Source: JBDTGE01 sp050742975 (GTDB taxonomy: Bacteria > Actinomycetota > Actinomycetes > Mycobacteriales > Jatrophihabitantaceae). From it: a DNA stretch of 24,222 nt. Position 1 is the stretch's first letter. Each line of letters begins with the position of its first letter. The notes under the pieces are model-generated. The model was not told where the DNA came from and searched no databases. It was given only the letters and a program-made list of their open reading frames with translations. A program made the position numbers and the translations under genes. The stretch lies in contig JBOGDQ010000160.1 in the NCBI GenBank assembly GCA_050742975.1, forward strand, positions 1 to 24,222. Direction: 5' to 3'. Below are positions 11,267-18,434 of the stretch, piece after piece.

Positions 11267-12190
11267 GTGAGCACCCTCGCCTTCCTCGGTCCGGAGGGGA
11301 CGTTCGCCCACGCCGCCCTGCTCGGCCTGCCCGTCGGGACCCACGCGCGGCTGGAGCCGATGGCGACGGTCACGGCCGCGATCGACGCGGTGCGCTCCGG
11401 GGCGGCCGACGCGGCGCTCGTCCCGCTCGAGAACTCCGTCGAGGGCGCGGTCCCGGCGACGCTGGACGAGCTTGCCGTCGGCGACCAGCTGATCATCGCC
11501 GAGGAGACGTACATCCAGGTCGTGTTCGATCTGCTCGCCCGCCCCGGCACGGCCCTCGCCGACGTCCGCACGATCGCCACCCATCCGCACGCCGAGGCGC
11601 AGGTCCGGCGCTGGCTGCGCGAGCGCCTCCCCCGTGCCCAGGTGGCGATGGTGGGCTCCACCGCCGCCGGAGCCCGGGCGGTCGCAGCGGGCGAGTTCGA
11701 CGCGGCGATCAGCGCGTCCGTCGCCGGCGAGCTGTACGGCCTGGTCGCCCTGGCCGACGACGTGGCCGACAATCCGGGCGCGGTGACCCGGTTCGTGCTG
11801 CTCACCCGGCCGGCGGCGGCGCCCCCGGCGACCGGGAACGACCGCACGACGCTCGTCGCCTATCTGCGCGAGAACCATTCCGGAGCGCTGCTGGAGATCC
11901 TCACCGAGTTCGCCTCGCGCGCGGTCAACCTGACGCGGATCGAGTCGCGGCCGACGAAGGGCCGGATCGGCCAGTACTGCTTCTCGGTCGACTGCGAGGG
12001 GCACATCGACGAGGAGCGGGTGGGTGACGCGATCGCCGCGCTGCACCGGGTGTGCGCCGACGTCCGCTACCTCGGCTCCTACCCGCGCCGCGACGGCGTC
12101 CAGGGGCCGGTTCCCACCGGCCGCTCCGACGCCGACTTCACCGGCTCGCGCGGCTGGCTGCGGCAGGTGCGCGAGACAGGCCGCTCCTGA
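11267..12190 (+). CDS. pheA: prephenate dehydratase
   Basis: It converts prephenate to phenylpyruvate, water and CO2 in phenylalanine synthesis. The 307-residue protein is a stand-alone dehydratase without chorismate mutase. The catalytic half has FLGPEGTFAH (6-15), PLENSVEGAV (53-62), ATHPHAEAQ (104-112) and the catalytic TRF triad (174-176). The ACT regulatory domain follows, with the phenylalanine-binding signatures GALLEIL (207-213) and ESRP (226-229), so feedback inhibition by phenylalanine is expected. The start is taken as GTG at 11267. An in-frame GTG at 11249 adds six residues and is the alternative. The nearby Pat-like aminotransferase could complete phenylalanine formation. Confidence 0.96.
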   Translation: MSTLAFLGPEGTFAHAALLGLPVGTHARLEPMATVTAAIDAVRSGAADAALVPLENSVEGAVPATLDELAVGDQLIIAEETYIQVVFDLLARPGTALADVRTIATHPHAEAQVRRWLRERLPRAQVAMVGSTAAGARAVAAGEFDAAISASVAGELYGLVALADDVADNPGAVTRFVLLTRPAAAPPATGNDRTTLVAYLRENHSGALLEILTEFASRAVNLTRIESRPTKGRIGQYCFSVDCEGHIDEERVGDAIAALHRVCADVRYLGSYPRRDGVQGPVPTGRSDADFTGSRGWLRQVRETGRS

Positions 12191-12217
12191 GCCCGGCCGG
12201 CAGGTGGCCATTTTCCG

Positions 12218-12246
12218 TTCAGCGAGTGGGTTTGGCTGGATAAGAT
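12218..12246 (+). promoter_or_regulatory. candidate promoter of the type VII cassette
   Basis: TTCAGC at 12218-12223 and TAAGAT at 12241-12246 are separated by 17 bp. The -10 element fits the actinobacterial TANNNT pattern well, the -35 element only moderately. It lies 58 bp before the first cassette gene, in the only sizeable gap upstream of it (12191-12304), which is otherwise featureless. Confidence 0.4.
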
Positions 12247-12304
12247 CGCAGTCGAGAGCTTTGCCCGTCGCCCCGCGGCCGGGCCGGATCCAGGCAGGAG
12301 CCCC

Positions 12305-12682
12305 ATGACCTCAGGCGGCACGCTCGACCCGGACGCGTTCGTCCGCGAGCAGGTGGCCCGGTTCGGTCAGCTGCGCGAACGGGCCGAGCAGGTCAAGGCC
12401 GAGCTGGCGCAGAACACCGCGACCGCTCGCTCGGAGGGCGTCGTCACGGTCACGGTCGGCGCGGGCGGCGTGATGCAGTCGATCAGCTTCGGCCCCAAGG
12501 CCGAGGGACTCGGTGCAGCGAAGCTGTCGGCCACCACGATGCGCGTCTACGGGCAGGCCTGCCGCGCGGCCGCCGCGCGCAGCCAGCAGATCCTCGGCGA
12601 GCTGGTCGGCCCGGACTCACCGACCCTGCAGCTGATGCGCGACGCGGTCCCGCCGGACCCCGACGAGGAAGAACCGCGATGA
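12305..12682 (+). CDS. YbaB/EbfC-family nucleoid-associated-like protein
   Basis: The protein of 125 residues has a long N-terminal helix (about 10-38, with QLRERAEQVKAEL). A beta region follows (VVTVTVGAGGVMQSISF, 47-63), then helices and an acidic tail ending DPDEEEPR. This layout matches the YbaB/EbfC fold, a small dimeric DNA-binding family. In actinobacteria, divergent YbaB-like proteins often precede WXG/EspC-type secretion genes, where their role is unsettled. They may be regulators or non-DNA-binding partners. The ATG at 12305 has AGGAG at 12296-12300. Its stop overlaps the next start as ATGA. It is the first gene of the four-gene cassette. Confidence 0.72.
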   Translation: MTSGGTLDPDAFVREQVARFGQLRERAEQVKAELAQNTATARSEGVVTVTVGAGGVMQSISFGPKAEGLGAAKLSATTMRVYGQACRAAAARSQQILGELVGPDSPTLQLMRDAVPPDPDEEEPR

Positions 12683-12999
12683 CCCAGTTCACCGTCAAGA
12701 CCGACCTGCTGCGCGCGCACGCGAGCGACGTCCGGCACATCGCGACGGCCGTCGACCAGGCGGCCGACGCGGCGAACGAGGTCGGTATCGGCGGGATTGA
12801 CGCTTACGGCGCAATCTGCTCGGGGCTCATCGTCCCCGCGCTGGAGCTGTTCTTCGGCGATGCCGTCGGCCTGGTCAGGAAGGCCGGAGACCTCACCGAC
12901 GCGTACGCCGACGGCCTGGAGGCCAACTCCGACGTGTACGAGAGCGTCGACCAGGACGCCAAGTCGACGCTGAACCAGCTCAACTCCGACACCTTCTGA
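12679..12999 (+). CDS. EspC-like / WXG100-superfamily type VII secretion target
   Basis: The 106-residue, largely helical protein begins FTVKTDLLRAHASDVRHIA, as in ESX-secreted EspC-type proteins (PF10824-like). A helical hairpin with a central turn is expected, with the loop region around 34-50. Near the C-terminus Tyr87 and Asp91 form a YxxxD motif (VYESVD), the general type VII secretion signal. There is no signal peptide. It overlaps the upstream YbaB-like gene by four bases and lies 20 bp before the long WXG gene, so the two may be made and exported as a pair (inference). The family assignment rests on length, predicted helices, the N-terminal pattern, YxxxD and context. A search is needed to separate EspC-like from other WXG subfamilies. 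Confidence 0.65.
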   Translation: MTQFTVKTDLLRAHASDVRHIATAVDQAADAANEVGIGGIDAYGAICSGLIVPALELFFGDAVGLVRKAGDLTDAYADGLEANSDVYESVDQDAKSTLNQLNSDTF

Positions 13000-13019
13000 A
13001 CCGTGAAACGGGACTGCTG

Positions 13020-13997
13020 ATGGGCAACTCACTCGTCGCCGAGACCGAAGGGCCGCAGGCCTCGGCCGGCCTCGGGCTGGCCGGCGACGTCATGAACCTG
13101 ACGTCGGACAACGACGCCTGGGACTACAGCGTCGACGGCGTCAGCGCCGGACTGGACGCCCTGGGCATGGTGTTCGACCCGTTCGGTGCCATCGCGAGCG
13201 CTGGCGTGGGCTGGCTGCTTCAGCACGTCGACTTCCTGCGCGAGCCGATCGACAAGCTCACCGGTGACACCGCCGCCATCGAGGCCCTGACCCAGACCTG
13301 GGCGAACATCGCCAAGGCGTTGAACGACGACGCGCAGAGCTACACGAGCGCGGTGCGCTCTACCGAGCACTGGACCGGGCAGGCGGCCGACGACTACCGC
13401 AAGGCTGCGGACGAGCTCGTCCAGGTCCTGAGCGCCACCGCGAACCACTGCGAGCACGCCAGCGAGGGCATCACGGCGGCCGGGATCATCGTCGGCACCG
13501 AGCGGGCGATCATCTACGACATGCTGTCCACCTTCCTCGGACGCGTGATCGTCGAGGCGCTGGTGGCGCTGGCCTCGTCCTGGTTCTCCTTCGGCTCGTC
13601 CATCGCGGTGTTCGTGGCCTCGGTCGACATCGACGCCTCGATCCAGGCCGAGCGGTTCAGCCTGCGGATCGGCGCGGTGATGAAGCGGATCGCCAAGTTC
13701 GCCCAGAAGTTCACCCAGATGGGCTCGAAGGCCGAGAAGCTCGCCAAGGACCTGGACAAGGCCGGCAACCGCCTGCGTCAGCTGGCCGGACGGTCCAAGG
13801 GGCTGAAGAAGGGCTGGAAGACCAACGCCCCGCGATGGAGCCACAGCCCGCCGGTCTCGAAGCTGATCAACGCCTCGCACAACCTGGACCACTCCCCGCT
13901 GAACAACGTGCACGACGTGGCGGAGAACAAGTTCGTCAAGGGCGGTACCGAGGCTGGCAAGGGCGCCGACGAGCACCACAAGGCGAACGAGCAGTGA
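13020..13997 (+). CDS. large WXG-domain protein, putative type VII secretion substrate
   Basis: This 325-residue protein has a modular look. Residues 1-83 contain DPFGAIASAGVGWLLQHV and FLREPIDKLTGD, a segment I associate with actinobacterial WXG proteins. Residues 84-165 form a helical WXG-like hairpin with HWTGQAADDYRKAADEL (WxG at 118-120). A strongly hydrophobic stretch at about 165-203 could be one or two membrane helices. A basic, coiled-coil-like region follows (220-265, many Lys and Arg), then a Ser/Asn/His-rich tail (266-325). I recognise no nuclease, NAD-glycohydrolase or deaminase toxin motif in the tail, so calling it a toxin is not supported. It ends with a GTGA overlap into the next gene. 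Likely roles are a secreted or membrane-inserting effector, or a structural partner of the EspC-like protein. Confidence 0.62.
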   Translation: MGNSLVAETEGPQASAGLGLAGDVMNLTSDNDAWDYSVDGVSAGLDALGMVFDPFGAIASAGVGWLLQHVDFLREPIDKLTGDTAAIEALTQTWANIAKALNDDAQSYTSAVRSTEHWTGQAADDYRKAADELVQVLSATANHCEHASEGITAAGIIVGTERAIIYDMLSTFLGRVIVEALVALASSWFSFGSSIAVFVASVDIDASIQAERFSLRIGAVMKRIAKFAQKFTQMGSKAEKLAKDLDKAGNRLRQLAGRSKGLKKGWKTNAPRWSHSPPVSKLINASHNLDHSPLNNVHDVAENKFVKGGTEAGKGADEHHKANEQ

Positions 13998-14527
13998 GCG
14001 AGCTTGCGGGCCGGGCGAGCGCGACGCGGCTGCATCGCCCGCTCGTCGCCCGGCTGTTCGGCACCGTCTGGCAGGCGGTGCTCACCTGCTACGCGGTGGG
14101 CTCGGTGGCCGTGGTGATCGGACTGGCCGGCGGCGGCGGGCTGTCGGCCTGGCTGATCCTGCTGGTCCTGCTCGACCTGCTGTGGCTGCGCGGGCTCACC
14201 GCCTGGGCGAGCTTCGATGACGAGGGCGTGCACACCCGGTTCTGGACGCGGTGGGACTACCCCTGGGACCGGATCGGCAAGATCACCCTGCTGCGCCTGG
14301 AGAACACGATGAGCGCGCGAGCGAAGGGCGCTCCGGCGATCCTCGTGCACACCAAGGGCAAGGACGGCGACGACGAGACGATCGCGCCCGCGCTGCGCTG
14401 CGGACGGTACCGCCGCGAGTTCGCCACCGAACTCGTCGCGGCCGCGCGGGCGCGCGGGGTGAAGGTCGTGGTCGGCTCGACCGGCTGGGCCGAGGCGCAG
14501 GAGAGCGCGGTCGCACCCTTCGAGTGA
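13994..14527 (+). CDS. two-helix membrane protein with PH-like cytoplasmic domain
   Basis: The protein has 177 residues. The start is a GTG at 13994 that overlaps the upstream stop (GTGA), so the longer in-frame extension from 13835 is rejected. Two hydrophobic helices lie at about 22-46 and 50-68. The soluble part begins WASFDDEGVHTRFWTRWDYPWDRIGKITLL and continues to about 155. That resembles bacterial PH-like (bPH) domains, in which an early strand with an aromatic W-x-x-I motif is common. A basic and acidic mix, TKGKDGDDETI, follows. It is the last gene of the cassette and ends four bases from a convergent GroES-like gene. It could anchor, chaperone or neutralise the WXG protein, but nothing in the sequence decides this. 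Confidence 0.6.
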   Translation: MSELAGRASATRLHRPLVARLFGTVWQAVLTCYAVGSVAVVIGLAGGGGLSAWLILLVLLDLLWLRGLTAWASFDDEGVHTRFWTRWDYPWDRIGKITLLRLENTMSARAKGAPAILVHTKGKDGDDETIAPALRCGRYRREFATELVAAARARGVKVVVGSTGWAEAQESAVAPFE

Positions 14528-14530
14528 GCC

Positions 14531-14872
14531 TCAGAGGTACAGGCCGGTGTTCGCGTCGTTGCGCTCCGCGGCGACGGCGTGCAGGTCACGCTCGCGCAGC
14601 AGCAGGAATTCGTCGCCCGCGATCTCGACCTCGTGGTGATCGTCCGGGCTGAACAGCACCCGATCGCCCACCTCGACCGCGCGCACGTGGTTGCCCACCG
14701 CGAGCACCTCGGCCCAGATCAGCCGCTTCGCGACGGACGCGGTGGCCGGGATCAGGATGCCTCCCGAGGAGCGCCGCTCACCCTCGTCCCGGGGTTCCTT
14801 CACGAGGACGCGGTCGTGGAGCATCTTGATCGGCAGCCGGTCAGTCACGTCCCCCAGCGTATCGAGCCTCAT
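14531..14872 (-). CDS. GroES-like co-chaperonin (Cpn10 family)
   Basis: The protein of 113 residues contains MLHDRVLVKEP (17-27), the mobile-loop-like GERRSSGGILIPATA (31-45) with its hydrophobic ILI tripeptide, a VGDRVLF strand (68-74) and a conserved C-terminal strand FLLLRERDLHAV. These identify a Cpn10 fold protein that should cap a GroEL-type chaperonin. No groEL is adjacent, so it is probably a second, stand-alone GroES paralogue. The ATG at 14872 overlaps the upstream metallopeptidase stop as ATGA. A GTG at 14848, after a G-rich run, would give an N-terminus closer to typical family members, so the first eight residues are uncertain. It is the last gene of the transporter series. Confidence 0.85.
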   Translation of the reverse strand: MRLDTLGDVTDRLPIKMLHDRVLVKEPRDEGERRSSGGILIPATASVAKRLIWAEVLAVGNHVRAVEVGDRVLFSPDDHHEVEIAGDEFLLLRERDLHAVAAERNDANTGLYL

Positions 14873-15240
14873 CCCCAGCCGAGTTCGTGCAACCGCGCCT
14901 CCGCGATACCGAAGTGGTGCCCGATCTCGTGCACCACGGTCACCGCCACCTCGTGCGCCACCTGGGCCTCGTCATCGCAGACGTCCAGGATGGCCTGGCG
15001 GAAGATGGTGATCGTGTCCGGCAGCGCGAAGGTGTAGTCATGGCCGCGCTCGGTGAGCGACACACCGTGGTAGACGCCGAGCAGGCTCGGCTCCCCGGCG
15101 TCGCGCTCGGCGATCTGGATCACGACGTTATCCAGCAGGCGCAGCAGTTCGACGGGCAGCGTGTCGAGCGCGTCGTCGACGAGTTGCCCGAAGCGGGCGC
15201 GGGACAGTTGCAGCACGCGATCGGCGGGCCTACATGCCAT
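14869..15240 (-). CDS. zincin-like metallopeptidase family protein (PF06262 type)
   Basis: This small protein of up to 123 residues ends with TVVHEIGHHFGIAEARLHEL. The HExxH motif (His104, Glu105, His108) followed by a second conserved block is the signature of the one-domain zincin family found across actinobacteria. Its peptidase activity and substrate are not established. It has no signal peptide, so it is cytoplasmic. With the ATG at 15240, the gene overlaps the upstream ATPase stop by 11 bases. A GTG at 15216 would give an N-terminus (LQLSRARFGQLVDDALD) more like family members and is a real alternative. The stop overlaps the GroES-like start. From memory, mycobacteria keep this gene near pheA and serS, so its place behind a peptide importer may be coincidental. 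Confidence 0.86.
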   Translation of the reverse strand: MACRPADRVLQLSRARFGQLVDDALDTLPVELLRLLDNVVIQIAERDAGEPSLLGVYHGVSLTERGHDYTFALPDTITIFRQAILDVCDDEAQVAHEVAVTVVHEIGHHFGIAEARLHELGWG

Positions 15241-16396
15241 GCATCGGATCGGACGCGTCCGCGGCGCCGCCGCCGGCCACCTGCGCGATCTCCTGCACCG
15301 ACTCGTCGACCTCGACCTCGTGCGCTTCGGACGGGGTCAGCGTCAGCTCGGCTGCGGAGCTGCGCGGGCTGGCGTCCGAGCGGGTCGCCGCGGACATCTG
15401 GGCCGGCGTGACCTTCAACGGGTGATGGCACGCCACCAGGTGCCCGTTGTCGAACTGCGCCAGCGGCGGCTCCACCTTGGTGCACAGGTCGGTCGCCCAT
15501 GGGCAGCGCGTGTGGAACCGGCAGCCCGGGGGAGGGTTGGTCGCGCTGGGCAGCTCGCCCACGAGCCGCCGCCGGTCGCGCCGGCGGTCGGGGTCCGGTA
15601 TCGGGACGGCATCGAGCAGGCTGGCCGTGTACGGATGCATCGGCGTCGCGTACAGCTCGTCGGCCGGCGACAGCTCGGCGATCTTGCCCAGGTACATGAC
15701 CGCGATCCGGTCCGAGACGTGGCGCACCACGCTCAGGTCGTGCGCCACGAAGATGTACGACAGCCCCAGCTCGTCCTGCAGGTCGTCGAGGAGGTTGACG
15801 ATCTGCGCCTGGATCGAGACGTCAAGGGCCGACACCGGCTCGTCGAGGATGAGCAGCTTGGGGTCGGCCGCCAGCGCCCGGGCGATCCCGATGCGCTGGC
15901 GCTGGCCGCCGGAGAACTCGTGCGGGTAGCGCTGGGCGTGGTCCGGGTCCAGGCCCACCCGGGCCAGCAGCGCGTTCAGCTCGCCGGTGTCGCGCTTCGC
16001 GCCCCCGCGCAGCTGCAGGCCGGCCCCCACGATCTGGCTGATCCGCTTGCGCGGGTTCAGGGACGCCTGCGGGTCCTGGAACACCATCTGGACCTGGCGG
16101 CGAAAGCCCCTCAGTGCCCGGTTGCGTTTGGCGGTCAGGTCCTCGCCGTGGAAGCGGATCGTGCCGGCGGTCGGGTCGGTCAGGCGCACCAGCGTGCGGG
16201 CCAGCGTCGTCTTGCCGCATCCGGACTCACCGACCAGGCCGAGCGTCTCGCCCTCGATCAGGGTCAGCGTGACGTCGTCTACCGCGTGGACGTGCCCGAC
16301 CACCCCGCCCCAGGTACCCGCCCGCACCGGGAACATCACACTCAGGTGGTCGATCTCGAGCAGTGCGAGGGTGTCGCGCTTGGCCAGATCAATCAT
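15230..16396 (-). CDS. oppF: oligopeptide/dipeptide ABC transporter ATPase (OppF/DppF type)
   Basis: The protein of 388 residues powers import with the partner ATPase. It shows Walker A GESGCGKT (56-63), Q-loop VFQDPQASLNP (105-115), signature FSGGQRQRIGIARAL (161-175), Walker B LLILDEP (181-187) and switch His219. The family-specific C-terminal domain has NPPPGCRFHTRCPW, with cysteines 292, 298, 305 and 323, a cysteine pattern shared with DppD/OppD-type subunits. An unusual acidic, low-complexity tail of about 60 residues follows after residue 328. The start is the ATG at 16396, which overlaps the upstream ATPase stop as ATGA. The longer in-frame extension from 16540 is rejected. Confidence 0.95.
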   Translation of the reverse strand: MIDLAKRDTLALLEIDHLSVMFPVRAGTWGGVVGHVHAVDDVTLTLIEGETLGLVGESGCGKTTLARTLVRLTDPTAGTIRFHGEDLTAKRNRALRGFRRQVQMVFQDPQASLNPRKRISQIVGAGLQLRGGAKRDTGELNALLARVGLDPDHAQRYPHEFSGGQRQRIGIARALAADPKLLILDEPVSALDVSIQAQIVNLLDDLQDELGLSYIFVAHDLSVVRHVSDRIAVMYLGKIAELSPADELYATPMHPYTASLLDAVPIPDPDRRRDRRRLVGELPSATNPPPGCRFHTRCPWATDLCTKVEPPLAQFDNGHLVACHHPLKVTPAQMSAATRSDASPRSSAAELTLTPSEAHEVEVDESVQEIAQVAGGGAADASDPMHGM

Positions 16397-17472
16397 GATG
16401 CCTGTGCCTCGGTCGGGGTCGGCAGGCCGATCGCGCCGTTGACCATTCGCAGGCTTCGCTTGTCCTCGAGCGAGAGGTGGCAGCGGTCGCGGTGGGCCGT
16501 GTCGGGCTCCGGTGCCCGCAGCTCGGGCTCGGTATCGCACTTATCGAACCGGTGCGGGCAGCGCGTCTTGAAGTGGCAGCCGGTCGGCGGGTTCAGCAGC
16601 GAAGGAGGTGAGCCGTGGATGGTCGGCAGCCGGTCGGGACGGTCCAGGTCGACCCGTGGGATCGAGCCGAGCAGCCCCCACGAGTAGGGGTGCAGCGGAT
16701 CCTTGAAGATGTCGTGCACCTCGGACTCCTCGACCACCCGGCCGGCGTACATGACGACGACCCGTGAGGCGACCTCGGCCACCACACCGAGGTCGTGCGT
16801 GATGAGCAGGACCGCGACGCCGGTCTCTCGTCGCAGGTCCTCGATCTCGGCCAGGATCTGCGACTGGATGGTGACGTCCAGGGCGGTGGTCGGCTCGTCC
16901 GCGATCAGGATCTCCGGTGAGCAGGACAGCGCCATCGCGATCATGACGCGCTGCCGCATGCCGCCGGAGAACTGGTGCGGGTAGGCGCGCGAGCGCTCGG
17001 CCGCGCGCGGGATGCCGACCCGCTCCAGCAGCTCGACCGAGCGGGCCAGCGCCGCCTTCTTGGACACCTTCTCGTGCACGCGGATCTGCTCGGCGATCTG
17101 GTCACCGACCCGGTACACCGGGGTGAGCGCGCTCATCGGGTCCTGGAAGATCATCGCGATCCGTGAACCGCGCACGCTCTGCATGTCCTCATCGCGCGCG
17201 GTGACCAGCTCGGTGCCGTCGGCGAGGCGGGCCGAGCCGCTGATGCTCGCGTTGGGTGAGCGGGTCAGGCCCATCATCGTCATGGCGCTGACCGACTTGC
17301 CGGACCCGGATTCGCCCACGATCGCGAGCACCTCACCGCGGCGCACCACGAACGAGACGTCGTCGACCGCCTGCACCACGCCGCGCTCGGTGCGGAAGGA
17401 CACCTTCAGGTGCTCCACCCGCAGCACCTCGTCCGAGGTCGGCGTGCTCTGGAAGAACTCCGGCTCGATCAT
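16393..17472 (-). CDS. oppD: oligopeptide/dipeptide ABC transporter ATPase (OppD/DppD type)
   Basis: The 359-residue ATPase is paired with the OppF-type subunit. It has Walker A GESGSGKS (53-60), Q-loop IFQDPMSALTPV (108-119), signature FSGGMRQRVMIAMAL (168-182), Walker B ILIADEPT (188-195) and switch His226. The oligopeptide C-terminal domain, with NPPTGCHFKTRCPH, carries cysteines 299, 305, 312 and 331, which in mycobacterial DppD-like proteins are tied to an iron-sulfur cluster (family knowledge, not shown here). The start is the ATG at 17472, overlapping the permease stop as ATGA. The frame extends upstream to 17697 but that part is antisense-like and rejected. Tight overlaps imply balanced production of the two ATPases. 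Confidence 0.95.
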   Translation of the reverse strand: MIEPEFFQSTPTSDEVLRVEHLKVSFRTERGVVQAVDDVSFVVRRGEVLAIVGESGSGKSVSAMTMMGLTRSPNASISGSARLADGTELVTARDEDMQSVRGSRIAMIFQDPMSALTPVYRVGDQIAEQIRVHEKVSKKAALARSVELLERVGIPRAAERSRAYPHQFSGGMRQRVMIAMALSCSPEILIADEPTTALDVTIQSQILAEIEDLRRETGVAVLLITHDLGVVAEVASRVVVMYAGRVVEESEVHDIFKDPLHPYSWGLLGSIPRVDLDRPDRLPTIHGSPPSLLNPPTGCHFKTRCPHRFDKCDTEPELRAPEPDTAHRDRCHLSLEDKRSLRMVNGAIGLPTPTEAQAS

Positions 17473-18428
17473 TTGGTCGACGTCCTGATCCGGGGGTCGA
17501 GTACGGCGTACAGCACGTCCACGACCGCGTTCATCAGCACGACGATAGCCGCGCCGAGCAGCACGATGACCAGCACGGGCGGGACATCCAGGGACCCCAC
17601 CGAGTCCGCGGCGTACTGCCCCACCCCGTTGAGGTTGAACACCTTCTCCACGACCAGGGTGCTGCCGCCGAGGACCGCGGCGAAGTCCAGCCCCCACAGC
17701 GAGGTGATCGGTATCAGCGACACCCGGAGCACGTGCTTGATCATGACCCGGCTCGGGGACAGGCCCTTGGCGCGGGCCGTCCGGACGGCGTCGGTGCTCA
17801 TCGCCTCGAGCACGCTAGATCTGAGCACCTGCGCATAGATGCCGATGTACAGCATCGCCATGGTGATCCAGGGCAGCACGAGATGCTCGAACCACTGGAC
17901 CGGATCGCTGCCGAACGGCGTGTAGCCGCCCGACGGCAATATCTGCGTCTTGTAGGCGAGCGCGTACAGCAGGATCGCGCCCAGCACGAACGACGGCGCC
18001 GAGATGCCGACGAAGCTGAAGGTGCTGATCGCGACGTCGGTGGCCTTGCCGGCTCGCATCGCGCCGATGACGCCGAGCGTGATGCCGATGATCATCCAGA
18101 TGATCGCCGCGCCGATCGCCAGCGACAGCGTGGCGGGCAGGCCCCGCTTGATCTGCGAGAACACCGTGACGTGCTGGGTGTAGGACTGGATGCTCCCGTC
18201 GAAGATCTGCTTCATCACCTTGATGTACTGCACGTAAAGCGGGCGGTCGAAGCCGTAGTCGTGGCGCACCGTCTGGATAGTCTGCTGGGTTGCGGTGCGC
18301 CCGGCCAGGCGCAGCGCGGGGTCACCGTTCGGGATGGCGAAGAAGATCAGGAACGTCAGCACGCTGACCGCGAACAGGACGACGATCGCCGAGGCGAACC
18401 GTTTGGCCGCGAAGTACACGATGTCCAT
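17469..18428 (-). CDS. oppB: ABC peptide transporter permease (DppB/OppB type)
   Basis: The 319-residue inner-membrane protein has about six helices. The N-terminal FAAKRFASAIVVLFAVSVLTFL helix and the RPLYVQYIKVM periplasmic segment are typical of the DppB family. The EAA-like coupling loop is at TARAKGLSPSRVMIKHVLR, just before helix five, and contacts the ATPase subunits. The C-terminus ends VLYAVLDPRIRTSTK, the usual family ending. It starts six bases after the stop of the second permease. It forms half of the translocation pore for di- or oligopeptides. Confidence 0.94.
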   Translation of the reverse strand: MDIVYFAAKRFASAIVVLFAVSVLTFLIFFAIPNGDPALRLAGRTATQQTIQTVRHDYGFDRPLYVQYIKVMKQIFDGSIQSYTQHVTVFSQIKRGLPATLSLAIGAAIIWMIIGITLGVIGAMRAGKATDVAISTFSFVGISAPSFVLGAILLYALAYKTQILPSGGYTPFGSDPVQWFEHLVLPWITMAMLYIGIYAQVLRSSVLEAMSTDAVRTARAKGLSPSRVMIKHVLRVSLIPITSLWGLDFAAVLGGSTLVVEKVFNLNGVGQYAADSVGSLDVPPVLVIVLLGAAIVVLMNAVVDVLYAVLDPRIRTSTK

Positions 18429-18434
18429 GGCGGC

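Noticed and set aside
11257..11270. identical CTGGGCCGGTGA at the pheA and serS starts
   Set aside because: A 12-base match at two GTG starts is curious, but pheA lacks a TANNNT box at the corresponding position, and such GC-rich words recur easily in this genome.
13020..14527. toxin-immunity pair
   Set aside because: The overlap and secretion context invite this reading, but I see no toxin domain in the WXG protein and no immunity family in the membrane protein, so I leave it only as a possibility.
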